Shown: positions 1 to 7,396 of the stretch, piece after piece
Layout: each line of letters starts with the position of its first letter
Position numbering within the stretch: position 1 is the first letter of the stretch
NCBI GenBank assembly: GCA_002711965.1
Contig: PASM01000017.1
Location: 1,956-14,058 of the forward strand
Direction: 5' to 3'
Length of the DNA stretch: 12,103 nucleotides
Source of the DNA: Chloroflexota bacterium
GTDB taxonomy: Bacteria; Chloroflexota; Dehalococcoidia; UBA1151; TMED-70
Program-made: the position numbers and the translations under genes
Notes under the pieces: generated by a model
Told to the model about the DNA's origin: nothing
The model's input: only the letters and a program-made list of their open reading frames with translations
The model's database searches: none

Positions 1-477
1 TGCTCCTGCTCCATCTGCACCAATCCAACCTCCACCCCAAACCCAGTGAGCTACAGGCGCATAAACTATTGTTATCCAAATTACTGTAAAAATAAGATAA
101 GTTGAAAACTTAAACCTTTCAGCAAAAGCTCCTGTAATCAGCGCAGGAGTTATTATTGCAAACATCATTTGAAATAATACATCATATAATGGGCTAATCG
201 AATCTCCTTCAGCAGAAAACATATTCACTCCATTCAGACCAAATAATGAAAAATCAGCTACAAAGCTTGGAATCAATTCTCCTGTTCCATAAGCTAAACT
301 ATACCCCCAAAGTGTCCATACAACTGTCACAACTCCTATTGTAATAAAACTAAGCATTATAGTATTAACTAGACTTTTTGCCCTAACTAACCCTCCATAA
401 AAGAAAGCTAATCCGGGGGTCATAAAAAATACTAAAGCAGACGCAGTAAGCATCCATGCAGTATGTCCCGTATCCAT
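1..477 (-). CDS. amt: Ammonium transporter (Amt/MEP/Rh family), N-terminal part, cut by the window edge
   Basis: This is a polytopic inner-membrane channel that conducts ammonium/ammonia into the cell. The first 159 codons are visible and the frame runs open off the left edge. The translation starts MDTGHTAWMLTASALVFFMT and continues with the family-typical PGLAFFYGGLVRAK (about residues 21-34). It then has FAIITPALITGAFAER (106-121), which carries the likely Phe-gate residue, and PVAHWVWGGGW (141-151), which carries the pore-lining Trp. Full-length Amt proteins have about 400 or more residues and 11 membrane spans, so roughly the first third is here. The ATG at 477-475 is preceded by a near-perfect Shine-Dalgarno (AAGGAGGA, 480-487). 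The 140-bp upstream gap (478-617) should hold its promoter. I find only a weak match there (TTGTAA/TAAACT, 17-bp spacer) and no sigma-54 site. A P-II gene often accompanies amt, but that would lie outside the window. Confidence 0.95.
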   Translation of the reverse strand, partial: MDTGHTAWMLTASALVFFMTPGLAFFYGGLVRAKSLVNTIMLSFITIGVVTVVWTLWGYSLAYGTGELIPSFVADFSLFGLNGVNMFSAEGDSISPLYDVLFQMMFAIITPALITGAFAERFKFSTYLIFTVIWITIVYAPVAHWVWGGGWIGADGAGA

Positions 478-617
478 ATCTCCTCCTTAAATTTTTAAAT
501 ATTTAGTTAGAAATATAGTTTAGAAATATTTTTTTCCTGTTACAAAATTGTTTATATTGTGTTAATTAATTGTTTCTAAAATGTAAAATAAATATATTTT
601 TTTACGAATTTCGCAAT

Positions 618-1883
618 TTATCTTCTATCAAATAGAGTAAATAAGCTAACAGATGATATATAAACCAAAAATAGCATTCCTAAAGATAAAACTAGAAGAT
701 TGCTAGATCTACACGAACCATCAATAACTGGATTGATTTTCTTCACAGTGATAGTTTCATTTTGTCTTGGATTATATGGGCCAGCACCTATGCTTTTTCT
801 CCATTGTGAGTCTAATTCTTGAGTATCAAAACCATATGAATTTTCCATTGCTTCATCTAAAGTTTTTCCTTCAGATATGTTTGTTAATAATAAATTCATT
901 TTTTCTTGTCCAAAATTTTCAATCATATAATTTATAACACTTCTAGATTGACCATAGGCTACAAGTGTAAGTTTTGGGTCACCAGGAAATGATCTCAATT
1001 GGCTTAATGGTTTTAACTGATTTGTTCCTATAGCCCATTCAAGATATAAATCATAGCTAACCGTTTTATCTCTATTAGCATACTCAGCAAGTCCTTCATT
1101 TAGCCATAAAGGAAGATTTATGGAGCCATCTGTTTTTCTTCCTATTAATATGTGCATTATTTCATGAGTGGAAGTTCCAATATCATTTTTACCAGCTAAC
1201 ACAATAACTACACTAGACTCATCAAACGCCTGCCCTGCAGTTATAAGTTCTCGATCAGATGTTTTAGACTTTGACTGAATTGCTTCAAGCATTTCAGAAT
1301 AATTATTATATAGAGTCATATTAATTTTTTTAAATTCTGAGCTACTAGATTTATCAATTATAGGGGCCATATCTAGCATTAGTTGTTCACACTCAGACAA
1401 AAGTTTTTCAGCCCTACTTTTTGAAAATCTATAATAGACCCTCATAAAATCACCTTCAACAAATTCCCAATCATCAAATCTAGTATCTAACATTATGAAA
1501 TCATTATCTTCTGAAATATATTGTGTTCCATCATCAAAATAAATAACAACATGCCAATCAATATGTGAACCTGGAGGTATATATCCTCCTTGGTTGCTTA
1601 TTCTAAAATCCATATAAGCTGTTACTTTTTTATCTTCAGATGTTTTAAAGTCCATATAACCATATTGCAAAGACTTTCTGTCCCCTGTCTTAAAATTGAC
1701 TTTTATATCTTGTATTTTCTTTTCGGTAATACCTTCAAAAATAAAGGTTATTTTATTGGGAAAATCTACATCTGCCCTAATTGTTAATACTTCTAAATCA
1801 TAATCAGAATCTGCACTTAAAATCATTGGGTTTGAAAAGAGAAATAATATAGAAAAAAATAAAATAAATTTAGTCTTTAGCAT
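618..1883 (-). CDS. Secreted, membrane-anchored zinc metallopeptidase of the MA clan (peptidase MA-like family)
   Basis: The protein has 421 residues. An N-terminal signal peptide (about 1-23, hydrophobic ILFFSILFLFSNPMILSA) is followed by a beta-rich region (about 28-130) with no motif I recognise, then the peptidase domain. The zinc motif HEIMH lies at 240-244, and NEGLAEY follows at 262-268, supplying the likely third glutamate ligand (E263 or E267). This HExxH...NEGxAxY spacing is typical of MA-clan gluzincin-like domains. A C-terminal hydrophobic span (about 394-416), followed by a short DRR tail, should anchor the catalytic domain outside the membrane. The ATG lies inside the preceding phosphatidyltransferase gene (14-bp overlap, different frame) and has its own AGGA 7 bases upstream, so translational coupling is likely. 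The substrate is unknown. Such proteins are common in Chloroflexota. It is the last gene of the inositol-lipid operon; no convincing terminator follows it. Confidence 0.85.
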   Translation of the reverse strand: MLKTKFILFFSILFLFSNPMILSADSDYDLEVLTIRADVDFPNKITFIFEGITEKKIQDIKVNFKTGDRKSLQYGYMDFKTSEDKKVTAYMDFRISNQGGYIPPGSHIDWHVVIYFDDGTQYISEDNDFIMLDTRFDDWEFVEGDFMRVYYRFSKSRAEKLLSECEQLMLDMAPIIDKSSSSEFKKINMTLYNNYSEMLEAIQSKSKTSDRELITAGQAFDESSVVIVLAGKNDIGTSTHEIMHILIGRKTDGSINLPLWLNEGLAEYANRDKTVSYDLYLEWAIGTNQLKPLSQLRSFPGDPKLTLVAYGQSRSVINYMIENFGQEKMNLLLTNISEGKTLDEAMENSYGFDTQELDSQWRKSIGAGPYNPRQNETITVKKINPVIDGSCRSSNLLVLSLGMLFLVYISSVSLFTLFDRR

Positions 1884-2460
1884 TACTTAATCCTGAAAAA
1901 AATCTCCATATTGAACTAATTGATGTTCCTATAGCAAGTATGTAAAGCCCTGCAAGGGGCTGAGAAATAATTAAACAAATAATTATCACTAAAGATCTTT
2001 CAACACGTGTAAAAAGTCCAGATTTATTTTCTATTCCAAGACTTTCAGATTTAGCTCTTACATAACTGATAAGCTGTGAACAAAGTAAAGTGATTAATGT
2101 TAATAAAATCGCAATTTCATTCAGTTCATTAAAAATATAGTAACTTGCTATTCCTATAAAAATTATTCCTTCACTAAATCTATCAATTACAGAATCTAAT
2201 AAATCTCCAAATTTACTTTCCTGATTTGATAATCTTGCCATGGATCCATCAATAGAATCTAAAATAGTACCCACAGCAACTATAATTCCTCCTAGAAAAA
2301 AGTTCCCTTGAAAGACAAAAAATGATCCAATTGATGTTATTAGAAGACCCAAAATAGTGATCATATTAGGAGTAAATTTTAGAGAAATCAATAATTTTGA
2401 TATTGGCTCTTCATAAATTTTTTTTGTGTAAAATCTTATTTTCTGTCTTAATTGTTCCAA
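1870..2460 (-). CDS. CDP-alcohol phosphatidyltransferase, probably phosphatidylinositol-phosphate synthase
   Basis: This 196-residue integral membrane enzyme carries the complete CDP-alcohol phosphatidyltransferase signature: D68-x2-D71-G72-x2-A75-R76-x8-G85-x3-D89-x3-D93. The four aspartates bind the metals that activate CDP-diacylglycerol. Several hydrophobic spans surround it, and the length fits the family (about 180-220). From its place behind inositol-3-phosphate synthase and a PimA-like enzyme, I infer that it joins CDP-diacylglycerol to inositol 3-phosphate, giving phosphatidylinositol phosphate (PgsA1/PIPS role). The signature alone would also fit phosphatidylglycerophosphate synthase. 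The start is TTG at 2460-2458: an in-frame TAG sits seven codons upstream, no ATG intervenes, and the next ATG (residue 32) would remove the conserved N-terminal amphipathic region. Only a weak purine stretch (GAAGAA) precedes it. It lies 2 bases after the glycosyltransferase stop and overlaps the peptidase gene by 14 bases. Confidence 0.88.
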   Translation of the reverse strand: MEQLRQKIRFYTKKIYEEPISKLLISLKFTPNMITILGLLITSIGSFFVFQGNFFLGGIIVAVGTILDSIDGSMARLSNQESKFGDLLDSVIDRFSEGIIFIGIASYYIFNELNEIAILLTLITLLCSQLISYVRAKSESLGIENKSGLFTRVERSLVIIICLIISQPLAGLYILAIGTSISSIWRFFSGLSNAKD

Positions 2461-2462
2461 AT

Positions 2463-3569
2463 TTAATTCTTCAATTGTCTATATATTTTAATTATTTCAG
2501 AAACTAGATAATCCCATGAGTAATTTTGTACATTTTTTAAACCGTTTTTGATATTTATTTCGGTTGGAATATTATTATTTAACAAATCCAATAAGAGTTT
2601 ATACAATTCTTCTGATGAATTTGAATCATATAAAAACCCGTAATTATTTTTTTTCGATAACGCTTCATAACTTATTATGTTTGACAAAGCAAGAATTTTA
2701 CCAGATGCCATAGCTTCCAAAATAATAACACCAAATGATTCGTTTTCTAAAGAGGGCAAACTAATAATATCTACATTATTATAGAAGGCATTTAGATCAT
2801 TTTGTTCAACGTGGCCTATAAAATGAATATTTTTAGAGAGAATATCTTTTTTTATTTTTTTGGGATCTCCAGAGCCTATAACTACTAATTGTAAATTTTT
2901 TATTTCTCCAGATAATTTATCAAATGCTTCTAATAAAATATTGAAGCCTTTTCTTTTTTCTTCAAATCTACCTACAAATAATATTTTTTTATCAGAATTT
3001 CTTAATTCTTTGGGGATAATCTTCGTTTTATTATATTTAGATAGTAAAATTCCATTTGGAATAATTTGAGAACTGAAATCAAAATAATTATTTATATATT
3101 TTTGTGAAGATTCAGATACACAAATTTTGATATTTATTTTATTTAGAAAAAACTTAAGAAACCATTTGAAATTACTATACCAAAAATGTTTTTTATCACC
3201 ATATGCATGAAAAGTTCCTATAATACTAAATTTTCTTAGAAAAAAAATAATAGGTAAAAATGTTGGAGACAAAGGCTCATTTAGATGAATAATTTCAAAA
3301 TTATTTTTTTTTATATAATTTATTATTTTTAAAATTTTGAAAAAATTAATTGAAATCCGTGATTTAGAACCTAAAAAATTAATTTGTAATGGAATTCCTA
3401 AATCTAGAAATTTGATCTGATTATTATTATGAATATTTTTTGATGATAAAGGGGCAATTACAGTAACATCATGTCCTTTTAAACTAAGAGATTCGGCTAA
3501 ATCAATCGATTGAGTTTGAACTCCTCCTGGGAAGGAAAAATCATATGGACAAAAAATTGCTACTTTCAA
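2463..3569 (-). CDS. GT4-family glycosyltransferase, PimA-like
   Basis: The protein has 368 residues, a usual length for GT-B fold, GT4-family enzymes. The N-terminal MKVAIFCPYDFSFPGGVQTQ matches the start of phosphatidylinositol mannosyltransferase PimA-type proteins, with the acceptor-side GGVQ loop at 15-18. HLNEPLSP (95-102) and TFHAY (119-123) follow. The sugar-nucleotide half has VGRFEEKRKG (199-208), where R201 and K207 should contact the diphosphate. The EX7E motif is E277...E285 in ESFGVIILEAMASGK. By family and context I infer that it transfers a sugar, perhaps mannose from GDP-mannose, to phosphatidylinositol at the cytoplasmic membrane face; the donor cannot be read from the sequence. 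The start is TTG at 3569-3567 with no visible Shine-Dalgarno. It is the only sensible start, since an in-frame TAG lies five codons upstream. It follows the ino1 stop by 10 bases. The coding sequence is more AT-rich and richer in Lys/Asn/Ile than its neighbours. Confidence 0.87.
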   Translation of the reverse strand: MKVAIFCPYDFSFPGGVQTQSIDLAESLSLKGHDVTVIAPLSSKNIHNNNQIKFLDLGIPLQINFLGSKSRISINFFKILKIINYIKKNNFEIIHLNEPLSPTFLPIIFFLRKFSIIGTFHAYGDKKHFWYSNFKWFLKFFLNKINIKICVSESSQKYINNYFDFSSQIIPNGILLSKYNKTKIIPKELRNSDKKILFVGRFEEKRKGFNILLEAFDKLSGEIKNLQLVVIGSGDPKKIKKDILSKNIHFIGHVEQNDLNAFYNNVDIISLPSLENESFGVIILEAMASGKILALSNIISYEALSKKNNYGFLYDSNSSEELYKLLLDLLNNNIPTEINIKNGLKNVQNYSWDYLVSEIIKIYRQLKN

Positions 3570-3579
3570 ATAACTAAGA

Positions 3580-4671
3580 TTATTCTACGTCAGAAAAATC
3601 TTCTACAGCTCTTCTTGCATCATCATCTCTCATTTGATTAGGAGGTGATTTCATAAAGTATGCACTTGGAGCATCAACTGCTCCTGATACGCCTTTATCT
3701 AGTGCTATTTTTGCACATCTTATTGCATCTATAGCTACACCAGCAGAGTTAGGACTATCTTCGACTTCTAATTTTAGTTCAACATTTAGAGGGACATCTC
3801 CCCACGAAGTTCCTTCTAATCTTATATAAGCCCATTTCCTATCTTCTAGCCAAGGAACATGATCAGATGGACCAATATGTACATCATCAGTTGGTAATTC
3901 TTTTTCTAATTGAGATTGAACTGCATTAGTTTTTGAAATCTTTTTACTTTTAAGCCTAGATCTTTCAAGCATATTTAAGAAATCTGTATTTCCACCAAAA
4001 TTTAGTTGATATGTTCTATCGAGTCTAACTCCTCTATCCTCAAACAATCTTGCCAAAACTCGATGAATTATTGTTGCTCCAACCTGACTCTTAATATCAT
4101 CTCCTACTATTGGTAAACCTTTATCAATAAATCTTTTTTGCCAATAGTCTTCTTTAGCAATGAAAACAGGAATACAATTCACAAATGCGCATCCTGCTGC
4201 AAGAACTTGTTCAACATACCATTTTGTAGCTTGCTCAGATCCTACAGGAAGATAGTTTATTACAACATCCACTTCCTTATCTCTTAATATTTGTACAATA
4301 TCTGAAGTTTGTGCTCCTGATTTATTTTGATCTTTTTCTATCTCAATTACATCAGCTAAATACTCACCTACTCCATCATGAGTCATTCCTCTATCAACCT
4401 TAACTCCAGTTTTTGGAACATCATAAAAGTTAAGTGCATTATTGTTTTTTGTATAGATAGCTTCATTTAAATCTTTTCCGACTTTATCTTTATCTACATC
4501 AAAAGCTGCAACGATATTAACGTCACCAATTGCATATCCACCCAGTACATTATGCATTAATCCAGGGACTTGAATTTCATTATCCTGAATCTCAGAATAT
4601 TTATGAATCCCTTGTACTAAAGAAGAGGCACAATTTCCAACACCTATAATTGCTACATTGATTTGACCCAT
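3580..4671 (-). CDS. ino1: Inositol-3-phosphate synthase (myo-inositol-1-phosphate synthase)
   Basis: This cytosolic NAD-dependent enzyme (EC 5.5.1.4) isomerises D-glucose 6-phosphate to 1D-myo-inositol 3-phosphate, the entry step to inositol lipids. It has 363 residues, the short prokaryotic form (about 360-370). A Rossmann motif [11 protein letters not shown] (7-17) opens the protein. The catalytic core shows [11 protein letters not shown] (190-200), GGNTDFLNM (226-234) and the lysine-rich [12 protein letters not shown] (240-251), the segments that carry the active-site lysines in this family. The C-terminal [20 protein letters not shown] segment (about 293-312) completes the fold. The ATG at 4671 has GGAG 8 bases upstream. 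It is the first gene of a tight four-gene operon with the PimA-like glycosyltransferase, the CDP-alcohol phosphatidyltransferase and the peptidase. A promoter is visible just upstream (4708-4736). Confidence 0.96.
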   Translation of the reverse strand: MGQINVAIIGVGNCASSLVQGIHKYSEIQDNEIQVPGLMHNVLGGYAIGDVNIVAAFDVDKDKVGKDLNEAIYTKNNNALNFYDVPKTGVKVDRGMTHDGVGEYLADVIEIEKDQNKSGAQTSDIVQILRDKEVDVVINYLPVGSEQATKWYVEQVLAAGCAFVNCIPVFIAKEDYWQKRFIDKGLPIVGDDIKSQVGATIIHRVLARLFEDRGVRLDRTYQLNFGGNTDFLNMLERSRLKSKKISKTNAVQSQLEKELPTDDVHIGPSDHVPWLEDRKWAYIRLEGTSWGDVPLNVELKLEVEDSPNSAGVAIDAIRCAKIALDKGVSGAVDAPSAYFMKSPPNQMRDDDARRAVEDFSDVE

Positions 4672-4707
4672 ACTAAAAACTCCAATAATAAATAACTTTG
4701 AGTTTAC

Positions 4708-4736
4708 ATTATAAGGTATTAATTATTTAAATTTCA
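4708..4736 (-). promoter_or_regulatory. Predicted sigma-70-type promoter of the ino1 operon
   Basis: Reading leftward, a perfect -10 hexamer TATAAT (4713-4708) lies 17 bases after a weak -35 element TGAAAT (4736-4731). Transcription would start near 4701, giving a leader of about 30 bases with the GGAG ribosome site before the ino1 ATG. It sits in the 88-bp gap after the ggt-like gene, so the inositol-lipid operon can be expressed on its own. The surrounding sequence is very AT-rich, so chance matches are possible; the exact -10 and correct spacing raise confidence. Confidence 0.5.
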
Positions 4737-4759
4737 TTAATTGCAAGTACAAAAAATAA

Positions 4760-6373
4760 TTAATAACTTAATGCAGATCCATCTTTTCTAGGCTCGGTAC
4801 CCAAAGAAATCACTCCAGACTCATGATTATATTGAGCAACTTGAGCACCACCAAACATAATTCTTTCATTACCGCTTACGATACTTAAATTATGTCCTCT
4901 AGATTCTAATTCACTTATTGTCTTATTATCCAAATCTTCTTCTAAAGAAATAGTTCTCATATCATCTACATCTAGGGAAAACCTCAAAGAGTCTAAAGCA
5001 TCTTGAGGAGAAAGATTATAATCAATAATGTTTGAAATCACTTGAAGATGGCCTTGAGGTTGCTGAAACCCACCCATTACTCCAAAAGACAAAAATAATT
5101 TATTTTCTTTTGTAACCATACAAGGAATTATTGTATGAAATGGCCTCATATTAGGTTCTAAATAGTTAGGGTGATCACTATCTAGACTAAATAATGCCGC
5201 TCTATTTTGTAATGCTATGCCTGTTTCTGGGACAACTAGACCAGAACCAAAAGATTGAAATGTTGAATTAATTAATGAACACCCCATACCATTACCATCA
5301 ATAGCTGTAAGATAAACCGTGTCGCCATTTGTATCAAATGTATTATGAGAAACCTGGTTCATTACTTTTTTAGAATTTATAAGATTGAATCTTTCTTTAG
5401 AATATTCTTTTGATAATAATTTCTCAATTGGAATATCATTTTTCTTAGGATCTGTCACATGCCATAATGCATCAGCAAATCCAAGTTTCATTGACTCAAT
5501 TAAATAGTGATAAAATTCAGAACTTCCATGTTTTATTTTTGTAAAATCTATATTTTCAATTATATTTAGTGAAATTAATGCTGCAAGCCCATCTCCGTTT
5601 GGAGGACATTCAAAAACATCATAACCCCTGTAATTAGTTTTTATTGGATCTGTCCAGTACGAAGTATAGTTTTTCAAATCATCTCTATCAAGCCATCCTC
5701 CTTCTTGATTAATGTAGCTTGCAATTTTATTACCTAAATTTCCATCATATATAGCACTAGGCCCTTTACTAGAAATTTCATTCATTGATTCTGCAAGAGT
5801 GGTAAGCTTTATAACATCTCCTTCATTTGGAGCTTTTCCATTTTTGAGAAGCTCTTTTCCTGACTCTCTATATAAAAGCTTTTCTTCGCTTTCTTTCCAT
5901 TGCCAGGAAATCATTTTGCTTACTGGAAATCCTTCCTCTGCCAACTTTATCCCAGGTGCTAGAGCATCTGATAAAGAAATAGATCCATATTTATCTAGGA
6001 TTTTTTGCCAGCCATCTACAGAACCCGGAACTGAGACTGAGTAAGCGGCATCTTTACCATCTGTTGGAATTGAACTATAACCCTTACCTAATAGTTCTTG
6101 AGGATCTGAATTTCTTGAAGATGTTCCTGAACCATTAAAAGAATCTACTTTTTCTGTATTGGGATCCCATATCAAGGCAAAAATATCTCCACCTATTCCG
6201 GTTGACATTGGCTCCACAACTCCTAGTGTAGATGCCATTGCTACAGCAGCATCAACAGCATTCCCTCCTGCTTTCAGTACATCTATTCCAACTTGTGATG
6301 CAATTGGTTGACTAGTAGCTACTCCTCCATTTAGACCATGAACTGTTGATCTTCTTGACGAAAAAAAACTCAT
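4760..6373 (-). CDS. Gamma-glutamyltransferase-family hydrolase (GGT-like, Ntn fold)
   Basis: The protein has 537 residues. The family N-terminus is clear: GLNGGVATSQPIASQVG (13-29), then AGGNAVDAAVA (35-45) and STGIGGD (57-63). The proenzyme should cleave itself before T352 (in GDTVYL), leaving a 351-residue large and a 186-residue small chain, with T352 as N-terminal nucleophile. Several substrate-site motifs differ from classical GGT. The Arg-containing segment is FNGSGTSSR (79-87), RPFHT (410-414) stands where classical enzymes have RPLSSM, and GVMGGFQQPQGH (431-442) stands where they have SPGG. These are marks of the YwrD-like/acylase-like branch. The oxyanion glycines (434-435) remain. 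No signal peptide is seen, so the enzyme is probably cytoplasmic. The likely role is hydrolysis of a gamma-glutamyl or related amide; the substrate is uncertain. The ATG at 6373 has AGGAG 6 bases upstream. It lies 66 bases after the DppC-like gene, suggesting it acts on what the importer brings in. Confidence 0.88.
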   Translation of the reverse strand: MSFFSSRRSTVHGLNGGVATSQPIASQVGIDVLKAGGNAVDAAVAMASTLGVVEPMSTGIGGDIFALIWDPNTEKVDSFNGSGTSSRNSDPQELLGKGYSSIPTDGKDAAYSVSVPGSVDGWQKILDKYGSISLSDALAPGIKLAEEGFPVSKMISWQWKESEEKLLYRESGKELLKNGKAPNEGDVIKLTTLAESMNEISSKGPSAIYDGNLGNKIASYINQEGGWLDRDDLKNYTSYWTDPIKTNYRGYDVFECPPNGDGLAALISLNIIENIDFTKIKHGSSEFYHYLIESMKLGFADALWHVTDPKKNDIPIEKLLSKEYSKERFNLINSKKVMNQVSHNTFDTNGDTVYLTAIDGNGMGCSLINSTFQSFGSGLVVPETGIALQNRAALFSLDSDHPNYLEPNMRPFHTIIPCMVTKENKLFLSFGVMGGFQQPQGHLQVISNIIDYNLSPQDALDSLRFSLDVDDMRTISLEEDLDNKTISELESRGHNLSIVSGNERIMFGGAQVAQYNHESGVISLGTEPRKDGSALSY

Positions 6374-6402
6374 TTTTTACTCCTATATACGCTTACACGG
6401 TA

Positions 6403-6428
6403 ACGGATACACGTTTTCCTATATCCGT
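6403..6428. repeat. Inverted repeat between the permease and ggt-like genes
   Basis: Seven-base arms ACGGATA (6403-6409) and TATCCGT (6422-6428) are perfect reverse complements with a 12-base loop. The flanks (CGCTTACACGG on the left, CCGTAAACGC on the right) add partial further symmetry. It fills most of the 66-bp gap between the DppC-like stop and the ggt-like start and is visibly richer in G and C than other gaps here. No T-run follows on the transcribed strand, so it is not a classic terminator. It could be an operator or an mRNA hairpin that sets ggt-like expression relative to the permeases. Confidence 0.45.
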
Positions 6429-6439
6429 AAACGCATTAT

Positions 6440-7396
6440 TTAATTCTTCTTAGGATTTAATATATCAGTTAAAGCATCTCCAATGATATTCCAACAAAAA
6501 ATCATAATCCAAATTACTATAATAGGAGAAAGTAATTGTTCAGGATGATTAGTTAGTACAGAAACACTAGCTCCTCCTCTTCCTGAAACATCTGAAAGCA
6601 TTGCTCCTAAACTAGGCCTTGGAGGTTGTACCCCTAATCCAAAAAAGGATAATATAACTTCTGATAAAGCGACAGCACCAAGTCCAAATGTGGAAGTTAC
6701 AATCAATGGAGATATTACGTTTGGCAGGATATGTTTAGTTATTATTCTGAATGTACTTGCACCAGATGTCCTAGCTGATTGTACGTACTCTATTTCTCTT
6801 ATACTGAATACTTGAGCTCGTATTAATCTCATAGTGCCAAACCAACTCAAAGGTAATAGTGCTATCCCTATTACTAAATAATCAATAATCCCCGAGCTAA
6901 TTAATCCAGAAATATTTAGATTATCTTCTATCTGATAGAACAAATTAGTAATCCTTGGCCTAAGAGTTGCTGCAAGTAAAATAATTAGAAGAATATCAGG
7001 GAAAGATGAAACTAGTTCACCAATTCTCATTACAATAAAATCAAAAATACCTTTATAAAACCCTGCTAACAATCCTAGAAAAAGTCCTAAAATCAAAGAT
7101 CCTGTTAAAAGTCCTGTAATAGTCACTATTACAGTTGTTTGAATTCCCCAAATTACTCTTGATAAGATATCTCTTCCAAGCCTATCTGTTCCTAGTAAAT
7201 TCTCAAAATCTGGACCCGCTTGAGTTTTCAATAGGTTTGTTTCAGAGTAATCATAAGGAGCAAGGATTGGAGCAAAAATACCTATCAAATAAATTGTGCT
7301 TACTATAATTAGACAAGCTACTCCTAATTTTTTTCTCGAAAAATTTTGAATGAATAACCTTGTTGATGATATATTTCTAACTTCTTTATCAATCAT
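6440..7396 (-). CDS. Peptide/nickel-type ABC transporter permease, DppC/OppC-like
   Basis: This 318-residue inner-membrane permease is the second of the pair that forms the import channel. The N-terminus has a cytoplasmic lead (1-22) and a first span (about 23-45). The DppC-typical NLLGTDRLGRDILSRVIWG (66-84) follows, then further spans. The cytoplasmic EAA coupling loop, YVQSARTSGAST...ILPN (204-226), docks on the ATPase. Length and motif order fit the DppC/OppC subfamily (about 280-320). The ATG overlaps the TGA stop of the DppB-like gene (ATGA, 4 bases), so the two permeases are translationally coupled. No ATP-binding subunit gene follows, which is unusual for this family; the ggt-like gene comes next instead. 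Confidence 0.93.
   Translation of the reverse strand: MIDKEVRNISSTRLFIQNFSRKKLGVACLIIVSTIYLIGIFAPILAPYDYSETNLLKTQAGPDFENLLGTDRLGRDILSRVIWGIQTTVIVTITGLLTGSLILGLFLGLLAGFYKGIFDFIVMRIGELVSSFPDILLIILLAATLRPRITNLFYQIEDNLNISGLISSGIIDYLVIGIALLPLSWFGTMRLIRAQVFSIREIEYVQSARTSGASTFRIITKHILPNVISPLIVTSTFGLGAVALSEVILSFFGLGVQPPRPSLGAMLSDVSGRGGASVSVLTNHPEQLLSPIIVIWIMIFCWNIIGDALTDILNPKKN

Noticed and set aside
517..545. Promoter or nitrogen-control site upstream of amt
   Set aside because: TTGTAA/TAAACT with a 17-base spacer matches only four of six bases in each box, in a very AT-rich gap. No sigma-54, NtcA, GlnR or TnrA consensus could be made out.
598..617. CGAA/TTCG symmetry just after the peptidase stop as a terminator
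   Set aside because: The loop would be a single base, which cannot form a hairpin, and A rather than T follows on the transcribed strand.
1590..1787. Plus-strand open frame opposite the peptidase gene (similar ones at 2860-3069 and 5799-6044)
   Set aside because: All are short, antisense to strong genes, and lack ribosome sites or familiar protein features.
4736..4764. Inverted repeat ATTAATT...AATTAAT around the end of the ggt-like gene as a terminator
   Set aside because: The arms contain only A and T, the hairpin would be weak, one arm includes the stop codon, and no T-run follows on the transcribed strand.
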